The notes under the pieces were generated by a model. The model was not told the DNA's origin. It worked only from the letters and a program-made list of their open reading frames with translations, and did no database searches. Below, piece after piece: positions 10,860 through 21,874 of a DNA stretch of 64,000 nucleotides. The stretch comes from Gnetum montanum. Its lineage: Eukaryota; Streptophyta; Gnetopsida; Gnetales; Gnetaceae. Within the stretch, counting starts at the first letter, position 1. Every line of letters begins with the position of its first letter. The stretch lies in NCBI GenBank assembly GCA_015680685.1, contig MNCI01000177.1, forward strand, positions 139,825 to 203,824, given 5' to 3'. Both the position numbers and the translations under genes were made by a program.

Positions 10860-13274
10860 GAAGAGACTATGTGCTATATAGCAAACACATTCATTGGAGA
10901 ACTAATGAGATATACGATGAAGAAGATTGGATTGATCAACCTTATGCAGGGGTTTCTTATGATCATGACCACCTTGACAACACCCAAAGACTACATTCAC
11001 CCAAGCTAGATAATCTTAGAGGAGATGATGTGGGTCCTGAATTGGAGAAGGCCTCAAGGCCTAAGACCTCTTGAAAAACTAGAAACAATAAATTAAGGGA
11101 CCTTGGAAAACACCATAGAAGCCATGGCAACTCTTCTAGTTTCTCATCTTCCTCTTTCCCCTCAACTTCAAGTTCTGACGAAGATGAACATGGGTATAGA
11201 GATAGAGCTCCATTAAAGGGTCAAACTAAAAACTGGAATCAAACCCATGGGAAGAGTCAAAGAGAACACCATGAACATAGGAACTTTCCTCATAATATAT
11301 TTGATGATGATGAACCCCTTTTGGCCACTAAGAGCCTAATGAATATCATAGAGGCCATTAAGATACCTCATAGGCATCATAAAAAGAGTCATCTACCTAA
11401 GCTTGACATGAACAATATCCCTAGATTTGTACGAGGCCATGATTCAGATCTGCAATAGCATTTACAAACCTTCCATGATGCATGTGCTTATTACAACATT
11501 GAAAGTGGATGGAAAAAGCTTAAGCTCTTTCCTAGGACACTAATTGATAGAGCCAAAGTGTGGTATAAATCGTTGAGAAAAAATTCAATTTGACAATGGT
11601 CTACAATGATAGAACTTTTCAACAGGAGATACCAAACCTATAAAAGAGTGTCCAATTTGAGGAAATAGATCCAAGAGTAGAAGCAAGAATAACATGAACC
11701 CTTGGGCATGGCCTTAGATAGATATTATGCCTTATTGAATAGATGCTGAGGCCATGGTCTCTCCAAGGAAGAGCAACTTTACCACATCATTGATGGGTTT
11801 TGTAATGAAACAAGGGTGATCCTTTAAATATATGCCCTAGGGAAATTATACAATATTGAAGCCCATAATATCAAAGAGATAATAGAGCATATGGTAAAAG
11901 AATAAGGAGAAATGTGTAAATAGGAGAATGTCAAAAAACATCACTGGGAGCCAACTGTTCAATCAAAGGAGGTCCAAATTTATGGTAAGGAGAATGATAC
12001 TACTCTTGATAAGGTGATCCCACATAAAACTTTGCTGATAAAGGATTCTATTAATGATATAGAATAAAAATTTAGTAGGATGTCTAAATGGGTAAACAAA
12101 AATATCACAAATCTTATTGAAATGGTTGTGGAGAAGATTCTACAACATATGCTAGGCGAACACAGTAAGCAGAGGACACAGAACCAAGAAACAATCAGGA
12201 ACACTTTTTGACATATGAGAAAAGGGGCTAAAGAAAGTAAGGCTAAAGAATACACCATGGATGAAGATGATGGATGTAACCTATGCATATATGACCATCC
12301 AAAGGGCCAATGCCTCATATTTTTGCATCTACAAGAGTATTGGGTAGGTGCCTTAAATCTGAAGTTTTTGCAAAAGAATATGCCTGAGAGATTTCCTCCT
12401 CCACAAGGTAATTATAAACAGTCCCAAAACCGATCATACCATCCTAGTTGGACTTATTACCAACCTCAAAATTCTCAATTGTAGTGGCAACAACCACAGT
12501 TATGGGGGAGGCCACCACCAAATTAGCCACACCCATTGAAACCTCATGGATATTATGTTCAACATCCTATTTCTCCAACTAGTTCGACATCCTCCACTTC
12601 AAATTACCACTACCACTCTCTCAAGTACCATTAATACATGACATCCCTGTGTCTCTTACCATCTAGCTTAGCCTTGATATTCTCATCATCATCCACCAAT
12701 GCCATCTCTAGTAACTCAAGAAGGTTCAACACCACAGTATCAACAAATGAGTGCCACTTGTGCTACAAATGTGCATAGACATGCTAACACCAATGGGTCC
12801 CAACCGCAATGCCAAAAACATCCCTTTTAGAGGAAAGGTCATAAGCTAAAGTGAACCATGCATGAACCCATTGCATCATCTGAGCTAGCACAAGACCAAC
12901 CTAGTGCACCACCTTCCTCATGTAAACTAATGTCCTCTGACCATACACAAGGGTCACCATCTATATGTACTCCAATCCCACATACAACTAATGAATCTAT
13001 AAATGTCGGGAGACAAATGAATCCAACTCAAGGGTGCAATAGTGGGCTAGTCATCCATAATTTTAATACGCCTCATATCTTGACCCACCATACATATAAT
13101 AATCAAGTGTGTGATCAACAAATTTTCTACCTAGCCACCACACCACCAATAGACACCCAATGGTTGGGGCATGAAAGGTTCCCAACATTTCATACATTCA
13201 TGTATCCTATTTATCCACTTATTAATCCTTGTCATGGCCAAATGTTTAGTCGTGAGGGTTATCCCCCATTCTAG
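10844..13274 (+). pseudogene. gag pseudogene of element B
   Basis: The start chosen is ATG 10844 (MSLSHGRD), homologous to MASSHEI of element E. Order: variable head, Ser-rich stretch (near 11150), DDDEPLLATKSLMNIIEAIKIP, then the gag core with FHDACAYYNIE, KLKLFPRTL, STMIELFNRRYQTYKRVSNLR and YHIIDGFCNETR (about 11450-11820). A zinc-knuckle-like CNLCIYDHPKGQC lies near 12276-12314, followed by a Gln/Pro/Tyr-rich tail. The last open stretch (12858-13274) joins the region that precedes protease in E directly to the extreme C-terminal tail, so protease and pol are missing. Multiple stops. Cytoplasmic capsid protein by family. Confidence 0.8.
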
Positions 13275-13279
13275 TCTTC

Positions 13280-13465
13280 AGGATTTTGAAGTGTTTTTCA
13301 TCTTTTTATTTTACAACTTTTTGTTTTGCACATTCTTTATTTTACATCTTCTTATTTTCATCTTATTGATCTTTTCTAATTTTTATTTTACACAATCATT
13401 AGTACATTTACTATTTCTTAAATATTTTACACTCTCTTTTATATTTTCTTTTATTTTAATTTGAT
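13280..13465 (+). repeat. T-rich tract after the element B frame
   Basis: Tandem TTTTTGTTTTGCAC / TTTTATTTTACA-like units directly follow the stop codon. A, D and E carry the same kind of tract at the same place (1366-1470, 40196-40330, 48630-48795). Confidence 0.75.
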
Positions 13466-13886
13466 TTTCTAACTTTTTGTTAATAAGTGCTAGGTATAGT
13501 GATAATGCATTGCCTGATGGTGGTATATACTCTTTTTGTTATTTTATTATTGGTGTCTAGTTTTTAGCTTTGAATTTTGTTACAAATAATTAGGACATGG
13601 TTTCCTTTTCATGCAATAGATAGTGAATCCATAACAACCCCATTCACAAACTCTATGATTTTCCTTGTTTTGGAAACATGTAGTCCCTTCTTCTTTAATA
13701 AAGTTTAATAAATTTGTGACTTTGGTAGTTTCTATAATTGGAAATAATTTAAAGGTTTGAATAGGGTGTGACTTCAAGGGGATTCAGTATCCTTTGTGCC
13801 TTTCTGTTTGTTTGGGTGCATGTGTGTTTTCATGGATTTCTTACCATTCAGTTTCCACCAATAAAAGAAAGTTGAATAAGTCCTTG

Positions 13887-14165
13887 CATGGTGTTGTTCT
13901 CATAAAAAAAAAGAACAAAAAATAAAAATAAAAATAAAAAACAAAAAAATGATGATAATTCAAAGCACATCCCTTGGAAAAAATAAATGCATACATCCTC
14001 ACATGGTGTGGTTCTCATCAAGGAAAAAAGAAAAAAAATGATGAGAATTCAAAGCACATCCCTTGGACAAAATAAATGCATGTGTCTTTACATGGTGTGG
14101 TTCCCATTTCAATAATAATTATAATAATGGAAATTCAAAGTGCACCCCTTAGATAGAATAAATAG
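13887..14165 (+). repeat. Three tandem copies of an A-tract module
   Basis: Units start at 13887, 14002 and 14091. Each reads CATGGTGTGGTTCTCAT, then an A-rich run, then GAGAATTCAAAGCACATCCC. D (near 40738) and E (near 49226) have one copy each. Confidence 0.75.
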
Positions 14166-15265
14166 GCTACAAGCATTGGTTATGGGACTTACTAAGGCCC
14201 TTCCTCACTTCCTACTTCTTTTCTAAGTCACTGAACGTGGTTGGTTTTGGTTTGGACTAAGGATGGATCCTATCAAGTCATTTAACCACAAAATCTAGAA
14301 GGGACTTCTTGTGACCTTAATTAGGAACTCCATTCCAGTCTATCTCATTCGTCTATGCTTTCTATGTCTCATCTCACTACCGATTTCATGTTCTTGATTC
14401 GATGTCCTAGCTTAATGTGTCGGAATTCTTAGTTAATTTTTCTAGGTTTTTGTACTTAACCTTCTATAACCATTAATCATCCATGGAGCCCATGGACTCT
14501 TTGGTTTTAAGTTATGCATGGGCATAAAAGGCTTGTGCCTACTTTGGGGAGGATCCACTTGCATATCTTTTGGTTGGGTTAGTTAATTTCCTTACCCTTA
14601 GACACTCTTACAATCAAATCTTTTTGTTTGCCCCATCAATGACATCCAATTGTGCACATCTTCATAACATTTTTTAGTGAACTTTCCTTTTTACTATTGT
14701 AAATTCTTACACCCTCTTCAAATATTTCCTTATGTCAAAATTTTTCAAATTTAATGGACTGCTTATCTATTTGACCTTATTTGTTAGCCTTCCTACTAAC
14801 ATTAATAAAGAAATGAATCTACCACAATCACAACCTAGCCAAGCATAACCACCAAAGAGACAAGGTATTTAAAAGCTATGTGTTACACCTTACATACTAA
14901 TTCATGATTCTATTGTGATTGCAATTGAAAATCATGGACTAGAAGTAGGACTATCTTCACTAAGGATGATGCAGTAGTACCACACAATGAGGACCATTCA
15001 TGATTATTGGATCTTCTCTCTCATTTTTCTACTGCCAAGAAGTGTTGGATATCAATGTTATCTAGGGTATTCACTTCTCTTATTGTGAACATCCCATTTT
15101 TTAAAAATTGTAATTTTATACACTTGGGCACTCAGAGTCTATAGTTCCATCTGAGTTAGTATGTATGTCAGTCAATAATCACATACCTACCCAATATATT
15201 TTATAAGGAACTTGTTCCTCATTTTGTTTAACTTGAGGACAAGTTCTCATTCAGTCATGGTGGTA
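14166..15265 (+). mobile_element. Element B remaining 3' non-coding region
   Basis: No gene. It shares blocks with A, D and E, such as TTTGGGGAGGATCCACTTGC near 14555. It ends with GAGGACAAGTTCTCATTCAG and a weak purine tract before the 3' LTR. Confidence 0.7.
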
Positions 15266-16190
15266 TGATGAGTCATGTTTTTCCTAGCCTTGACATTAGA
15301 GCCTTGATGTTGAAGCCTTGACATTAGAGTCTTGTATCGAAACCTTGTATCAGTGCCTCAATGTTGGGTACCTGATGTTGTATACATGACATCAAAGCCC
15401 AGACACGACATCGAATACTTGACGTCATAGTGTGTACTTTGGTCTATAAATATAGGGCTTAGGCTCATGATTTTCATATAATTTTTTAGTCAAAGTAGCG
15501 GAGCTCTTGTAATTTTTTCTAGATTAGAATATTCCCTATGCATGCCCGTAGAATGATGTTTGTAATTGTACGACACATTTTTTCGAGTGTGACATACTTG
15601 GATATGTTACATGACTAGCAATAAAGATTGAGATTACTTCCATTATTGCAACATCCACTTAGATTAATGTTATTTCTTTAATTCTTTAATGCTTTCTTTA
15701 GTTAAACATTTCAATTTATTGTTATTTACTATTTCTATCATTAAGAAGAATGCATATGCCTTAATCACAAACGTTTAAGTGTAGATACTTGGTTGCCAGA
15801 GGTGTATCATTTGGCACAACTAGTGACATACATTTGGTAAACCTAGAAGTAGCTTCATGAAGTCCAAGATGTGTACGAACAATTAAGAGTGGATACCATC
15901 ACCTTAGGCTAATTTAGACTTTGTTTCCATTATTCATTAGTTAATCAATTTATCTCTTTTTGTTATCAAGAGTAGCATAGCATAGAATTAGGGACCACAT
16001 CATATACCTCACTTTAGACTAAACCATACATGACAAAGCTACCACTAGTCCAAATGGGAAGATAGCCAACTATGATAAAAGCATAATGATCTAGATGTCA
16101 CAGCTAATCCCATCCATGGAATTTGACTAGATCATGCATGAATGCTTATGATTTGTGTGGTTGAGCGTACAGGTACCTTTTCGCTCATCA
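15266..16190 (+). repeat. Element B 3' LTR
   Basis: 925 bp from TGATGAG to CTCATCA. U3 carries an imperfect palindrome GATGTTGTATACATGACATC (15374-15393) and a perfect TGACGTCA (15420-15427), the core recognised by plant bZIP factors of the TGA type. The TATA box TCTATAAATATAGGGC is near 15443. Confidence 0.9.
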
Positions 16191-16726
16191 ACTTAGATTT
16201 ATTATTATTTTAATTATTTAATTGTGTACTATTTTCATTGGTCAATGTTTTCATTTATTGCTCTTTACTATTCCTATCATTAAGTAGAATGAGTATAACT
16301 AATCACGAATACTTAAGTGTAATTACTTGGTAACCCAACAATGTATCATTTGGTAAGCCCAGTGATGTACACTTGGTAATCCTAGTAGTAGTTGCATGAA
16401 GTCCAAGGTGTGTGTGTGGATGGTTAGGAATGAATATTCATCACATGTAGGCTAGTTTAGATTTTACTTTTCATCATTAATTAGCTTAATTAATTAATCT
16501 CTTTATTACCATTAGGAGTAGCTTAGGGCCAATCAACATCAATCATATGCCTCACTTTGGACTAAACCATATGTGACAAAGCTAGTCTAAGAGGAAAGGC
16601 AACAAACTATGATGAAAGCATAACAATTTAGATGCACAACTAGTCCCATCCACTAAATTTGACTGAATCATGTGTGAATGCTTTTGATTCATATGGTTGG
16701 ATGTAGGGGTACCTTGCTACTCATCA
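16191..16726 (+). repeat. Element A 3' LTR, right part
   Basis: It begins with the second ACTTA copy and continues the R/U5 sequence broken off at 9787. It ends GGGGTACCTTGCTACTCATCA at 16726. Together with 9438-9787 it rebuilds an LTR of about 880 bp. Confidence 0.85.
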
Positions 16727-18480
16727 AAGGGAAACATTGTGTTGCTACTTGAGCAATCTATTTCGAAGATGCTACTCCAAACTTTTACAAAGTTGGGCAT
16801 TGAGGAGCTTCATGGAGAGTACGTTGTGGAAGATCATAACTTTTGGAACTAGGTAATACTTTTTGACCTCTATGTATTAGGTCTTGTAGGTTATTAATGC
16901 ATGGCTCAATTAGTAAATGGGTAACTTTGCTCCTTCATCTCATTTTTGATAGAGTAGAGAAGCTATTGATGCATTGGAGATCATAAGGTAAATGTAAAAT
17001 GGTTTGTCCTTCTATGATGGATACATTAGTGGGTAGTTAGGAAAAGATGAATTTTGGAGAGCTAGGAAATACTTTTTAACCTCTGTGTATTAGGTCTTGT
17101 AGGCTGTTAATGCATGGCTCAAGTAGTAAATGGGTAACTTTGCTCCATCATCTCATTTTTGATACAGTAGAGAAGCTATTGATGCATTGGAGATTATAAG
17201 GTAGATCTAAAATGATTTGTCCTTCTAAGATGGCTACATAGTGGGTAGTTAGGCCAACTCTTGCTTGATGTTATCAAAGCTTCTGAGCATTGGGTAGTCC
17301 ACTCATAGTAAACTTCTTTCTTAAGCAAGTGTTGCATGGATTGTAGCTTATTTGTAAGACTTGAGATGAAGCTACAAATAAATTGCGATTTACTTTGTAA
17401 TCCTCATAGCCCCTTAAGGTTAGTGGGTGCTATCAAGTTTGATATGGCTTTAACCTTATTATAATCGACATGTATTCCTACCTCAAATACTACAAAACCA
17501 AGAACTTTGTCCATTTTAACACCAAATATACACTTGTTAGGATTGAGTCTAAGTTCATACTTGAGGCATCATTAGAGTACTAATTCAAGGTCATGTGCAT
17601 GATCATTGACTATCTTTGACATGATCACTATGTTGTCAACATAATCATTAAGTAACCCTAGCTTGTAATCACAAAATATATAGGTTATGGCTCATTAATA
17701 GTTTACATCCATATTCATTAGACTAAATGGCATCATGGTATAACAAAAGATTCCCCAAGGGGTCTTGAAGGTTGTTTAGAGTTGATATTTTGAGTTTATT
17801 CTAACTTTATTATATCCTAAGAACCCATCTAAGAATGATAACAAGGCATGGCCAACCATAGTATCGATGAGTTGATCAATGCTAGGCAAAGAGAAGTCAT
17901 CTTTAATGGTTGCCTTATTAAGATCCTAGAAATTAATGTAGATATAAATGATCCCATTTTTCTTGGGAACTACCACTATGTTAGACACCCAATCAACATA
18001 ATCAATAGCTCAGATGAAACAAGCTTGATAAAGTTTCATGATCTCATCATGTACTGCCAAGACTAGATTAGGTCTAATTTTATGTGCTTTTTGCTTAACA
18101 AATTTGATACTAGGGTTAAGTATGATGTTATGTTGAACTAAACATGGATCAAGACTTGGCATATCCTTGTATGACCAAGCAAAGGCTTTAATGTTATCAT
18201 GAAGGGCCTTGGTGATGTTTTGAATCATTTGGGGTTCTAGTGAGGAACTTAGTTTCAGTGTTTTCTCCTTACCATTGTGAGTTATAACTAATATTTTTAC
18301 TAGGGGTCTTTCATAATATCACTAACCTCTATGTCAAGGGTCTTTACCACATATTCAAGTCATTCTAGGGATTTTTCTATGGAGCTTCTATGATCATACA
18401 AGCTCCCAAGGTTGAAATCTAGGCACTCCACATTGGTTGATTGCTCAACATTATCATGGAGTCCATTCAATTTCAAAGGT
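16727..18480 (-). pseudogene. Tat-like Ty3/gypsy RT and probable RNase H remnant
   Basis: Read on the minus strand from 18480 down. AFAWSYKDMPSLDP marks the pre-RT segment (about 18190-18150). Then come NPSIKFVKQK, IMKLYQACFI, IDQLIDTMVGHALLSFLDGF (about 17880-17820), the catalytic box as YVDN instead of YVDD (near 17640) and NKCIFGVKMDKVLGF (about 17540-17495). The loss of the second catalytic Asp and many stops make it inactive. Below 17260 the strand should hold RNase H; what is seen there is a duplicated degenerate block. This may be the distal part of the element whose gag-pro lies at 55258-58747. Confidence 0.8.
16840..17260. repeat. Tandem duplication, unit about 213 bp
   Basis: Copies at about 16840-17050 and 17051-17260 share long runs, such as AATGGGTAACTTTGCTCC and GAAGCTATTGATGCATTGGA. 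It lies in the position of RNase H of the minus-strand gypsy remnant. Confidence 0.8.
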
Positions 18481-19189
18481 AGGTTAAGTTATGCCCACGT
18501 ATCCATAACTTGATCTTGCATGTCATAAAAAGCACATGATCTAGCATATGTATTGCAAATCATCAAGCAAGGTTAAAATGATGTAAAATACAACAATAAT
18601 AAAGCATAATATAATCTAATAATGTGAACTTGAGGTGGAACAAGGTAGAATTAGGCTCAAATAAAGTCATGTCATTATAAGTAAAGGCTATAAAGCATAA
18701 GATAAGATATAATAAGGTGGGACAAAGATCAAATGATGCTACATGATATTAAATGAACTATCAAAGTAAGTTAAAATTTAGGAAAACAAGTTTCAAATGC
18801 TAAGGTAGGTAGAGGTCTTAGAAGTGAAGGCCATGAATCTTGTGCATACACTTAGGATAGGTCAAACATTCATGCAAACTTATTGTATACTACTTATAAG
18901 GAGGTTTTTTATTAATTATACAACCAAATAGGCTCAAGTGCTAAATACTTAGCCTATGGTGACTATTTTCTCAATGTGTGAGTGGTTTGGACTATCCTCA
19001 CAACATGCAGAACTCAAATCCTTACCATGTAAATGATTCTCATCAATGTTTGGGGATTTTTTAGCTTAGTTTAACCACCTCTAAGTTGTGAAATGTTAGT
19101 GTAGGGCTTGATGTAGTGTCTTGGACTAAGAATTAGCAAGTTTGGATTAAGTTTTTACCTATCAAACCTCCATACTCTAATCCCACATG
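18481..19189. other. A-rich non-coding segment
   Basis: No frame of interest. The plus strand is rich in AATAATAAAGC/AAGGCTATAAAGCATAAG-like text. A similar composition is seen at 55020-55230, beside the protease remnant. Confidence 0.4.
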
Positions 19190-20345
19190 CTATAAAACAT
19201 GTAACACTAGCATCCTAGTGTGTGGGATCTAACCATGTAATTTTCAAGTGGTTTCAACTTAGTTTCTAGCATTCTCAGGCTTCTACAATAGCATCCAAGC
19301 TATAGGGAAGGGTTTTGATCATTTTTATGATCCTTTTGAAGTCATTTCTAGCTAAGCAAAAGCTTGTTCATGCCTCACACACTAGCCCACACACTGACCA
19401 GCATGTGGCAACTATGCTGCCAGCATACGGAGTTGAAGACTTGGTTTGGTAAGGCTGTTTTGACTAATTTTTGGCTACTACAAACTCCTAGTATTATCAT
19501 TGTGTCTTAGGGAGTGAGATGAACTCATTTTGGGCTAGTTTGAAATAAAGATGAATTTTTTGAAAACTCAAAATACTTGCCCATACACTATGTAGTGTGT
19601 GGGACTAGGGCTCTAGCATGTGGTAACTTGACACTTAGTTTCAAGAGCTTTCAAAATTAGCATTTTTGCTACCTTAGGTCTTTAGGGCAACACATAGGCT
19701 TTAGTGTTGAAAATGGCTATTTTGAAGCCAAAATAAGTTAAACAGAAACTACTTTAAATTTCATGTACTAGAACACATGTTGGGCAACATGTGAAGCCTA
19801 GAAAATAAGTCTATGAGTGCCAAAATTCAACATTTTTTGGCTCCAACAAGGTCAAATTTTAGCTTGAATTCTAGTTTAGAATCCTCAAGCTTTACCAATT
19901 AAATTCCAAACATTTTTAAGTGTTGCAAACTTGTTAAAACTTCCCATACACTACCCCACATGTTGGCTAGTATGTGGGGTATGTGTTCTTAGTGTGTGAA
20001 ATAGATATTAACCAATCTTGAGCTCATTTGACTCAATTTTCTGGGTTTCAAGGTGACCAATGGCTACACCTAGGATTTGGTAATTTATAAGATGTTTTTA
20101 AGGCTTTTTTGGACTAAAAGAAGGTTTATTTATGGTTGACATACTATCCCACATGCTCGCTAATGTGTGGAAGCTACTTTTCTCATGTATGAAGTCAAAA
20201 TTTTAGTTTATGGGGTCTTTTTGACTAGCCTTTTTACTACTCTGTGTTCCTACGTCAACGTTTAGGTCTTTGTGCTAAAATTGACTTTCTTGACATCATG
20301 AAGAGCTCAATAAGAGTTACCTAATCCCACACTACCCCATGTTAA
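19190..20345. repeat. Degenerate tandem array, unit about 187 bp (left part)
   Basis: Units are marked by a CCCACATG-n-GGCTAGCATGTGG-like inverted motif at about 19190, 19390, 19585, 19770, 19950, 20143 and 20325, so spaced 180-200 bp. Between the motifs the units share weaker text (TTTTTGACT..., TAGGTCTTTAGGGC..., AACTTCCCATACACTA). The block from 19389 to the end recurs after the virus at 29881. Confidence 0.7.
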
Positions 20346-20414
20346 AAATTTGAGCTCAAAACCTTAGATCTTCTTCATGTTGAATAACAGCTTCTATAGC
20401 TTCATCATATATAT
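20346..20414. other. Filler at the left virus junction
   Basis: About 69 bases that match neither the array copy at 29881-30816 nor the viral RT region near 27700. Confidence 0.5.
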
Positions 20415-20434
20415 GGTCGCAGTTTCAGCATCAG

Positions 20435-21290
20435 ATGGATATAGTGTTTGGAAGGTACCATGAATTTATTGCTATCTATATTAATGACTTCCTAATTTTC
20501 TTAGAATCCATAGAAGAACATGTCAGCCATTTGCAGCAGTTTGCTAAAATATGTCAGCAGAATGGGATTGGTTTGTCCAAATATCCACAAAAGTTTCAAA
20601 TTGGAAAAAGAGAAATAGAATTTCTTAGAGTCCAACTCAAATATGGAAAGATATACATGCAGCCACACATCCTCCATAAGATCACTCAATTTCCTGATCA
20701 TCTTAAAAAAAAAAGAATAGTGTCTCAGGTTTTTAGGATGTGTAAATTATGTTTCTAAGCATATTGATAAGTTTTCTGATAAGACTGCAGAAATAAGATG
20801 GTGTAAGAATCAAGTCCCATTTTTTTGGGCAAAGAAAGCTTCAGACCAAGTAATTCAGCTGAAAGGTGAATTTCAGAACCTACCGCCTCTAAATCCAATT
20901 ATCAAAGGTCCGTTTTTGTTAAATACGGATGCAAGGTATGATGCTTTGCAACAGTTTTATTAAAGAAAGGTCCCAAGAATGATGAAGAGATTTGCGCCTA
21001 TGCATCAGGTGCATTCCACAAGCATGAATTAAATTATTGGCCATCTAAAAAGGAAATACTTGCAGCAATTAGAGGATTGGAAAAATTCCATATCTATTTA
21101 ATTGAAGGTCCTTTTATTTTGCGTACTGATTCAGCTAATCTTGCAGCCCTATTAAGAAGAAAAATAACACGTTCACCAAAGCTCCATAGATTTGCTTGGT
21201 GGTAGCTCTTATTAGCTCAGTACCAGTTTTATGTAGAAAGGATACCCAGATTAGTTAACTTCTTACTTGATGCTCTCACCAGAGAACTCA
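20435..21290 (+). pseudogene. Viral RT C-terminus and RNase H, V1
   Basis: The RT end includes the catalytic box as YIND (20477-20488), where the first Asp of YIDD is changed to Asn. RNase H follows in another frame with YASGAFHKHELNYWPSKKE, RGLEKFHIYLIEGPF and TDSANLAALL. In-frame stops and frame changes break the reading. Family role: copying of pregenomic RNA into DNA and removal of the RNA strand. Confidence 0.8.
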
Positions 21291-21310
21291 AGCTGGAAGC
21301 CCAGATAAAA

Positions 21311-21874
21311 ATGTTGCAGCTAGAAGGAAGTAGTAGCTCTCAGAATCTGTTGCAAGACATGGATGATTGGCTATCATGGCCATTAAATAGCTTAGAAGAT
21401 AGAGTAAGAAGGTGTTGCATGATTACCAAGTACTTTCCCCAAGATTCGACAATGAGTGTAACCAAGCAATATCCTACACTCGACTTGTTCATCAACATGA
21501 CTAGAAGAATCGATTGCATGATTAACAACCTCATATGGAGCCGCCTCGAGCCAAGAATTTTGACACATTTGTCTCAACTAGAAGTGCTCAACAACTTGTT
21601 GCTTATCTGTAGGCCATTATTCCCGAATGACAATGCCAGATCTGATCTCAACAGCATCATCAGATGTTTAGAATGGGAATCTAAATTATGTAGTTCATTT
21701 CAACAGATTAACTTCTTTGAAGAAAAAACTTGGTATGAGAACAAGCAGTTAAATCCAAAGCCATTACCACCGCCAGAGGAAGCGTCATCATCAACCCCAG
21801 CCAACGTGTTATTCGAATTATCGAAGCTGATAAAAGATTGTTTCGATTGTACCAAAACACATGGGAAAATTTGA
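21311..21874 (+). CDS. Open C-terminal domain of the viral polyprotein, V1
   Basis: 187 codons are open downstream of RNase H, in line with the preceding polyprotein tail (TRELKLEAQIKMLQ). The start ATG is only the first Met; the segment is really a polyprotein end. It includes DDWLSWPLNSLEDRVRR, TKQYPTLDLFINM, a Pro/Ser-rich stretch (PKPLPPPEEASSSTP) and a Cys-containing end. V2 keeps a shortened, broken version (28640-29130). I do not recognise a domain. It may be a short acidic/helical extension of the pol protein. Confidence 0.5.
   Translation: MLQLEGSSSSQNLLQDMDDWLSWPLNSLEDRVRRCCMITKYFPQDSTMSVTKQYPTLDLFINMTRRIDCMINNLIWSRLEPRILTHLSQLEVLNNLLLICRPLFPNDNARSDLNSIIRCLEWESKLCSSFQQINFFEEKTWYENKQLNPKPLPPPEEASSSTPANVLFELSKLIKDCFDCTKTHGKI

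Larger units (their letters stand above)
9788..16190 (+). mobile_element. Element B: complete gag-only Ty3/gypsy-type LTR element
   Basis: 6403-bp element bounded by two LTRs with TGATGA/CTCATCA ends and flanked by the 5-bp target duplication ACTTA (9783-9787 and 16191-16195). The inside holds a degraded primer site, a degraded gag and a long 3' non-coding region. There is no protease, RT, RNase H or integrase, so mobility must have depended on proteins from another element. It is inserted in the 3' LTR of element A, to which it is related. Confidence 0.9.

Noticed and set aside
18540-18780. Match between 18540-18780 and 55020-55230 as LTRs or target repeats
   Set aside because: The resemblance is in short A-rich words and composition only, too weak to call a repeat pair without alignment.
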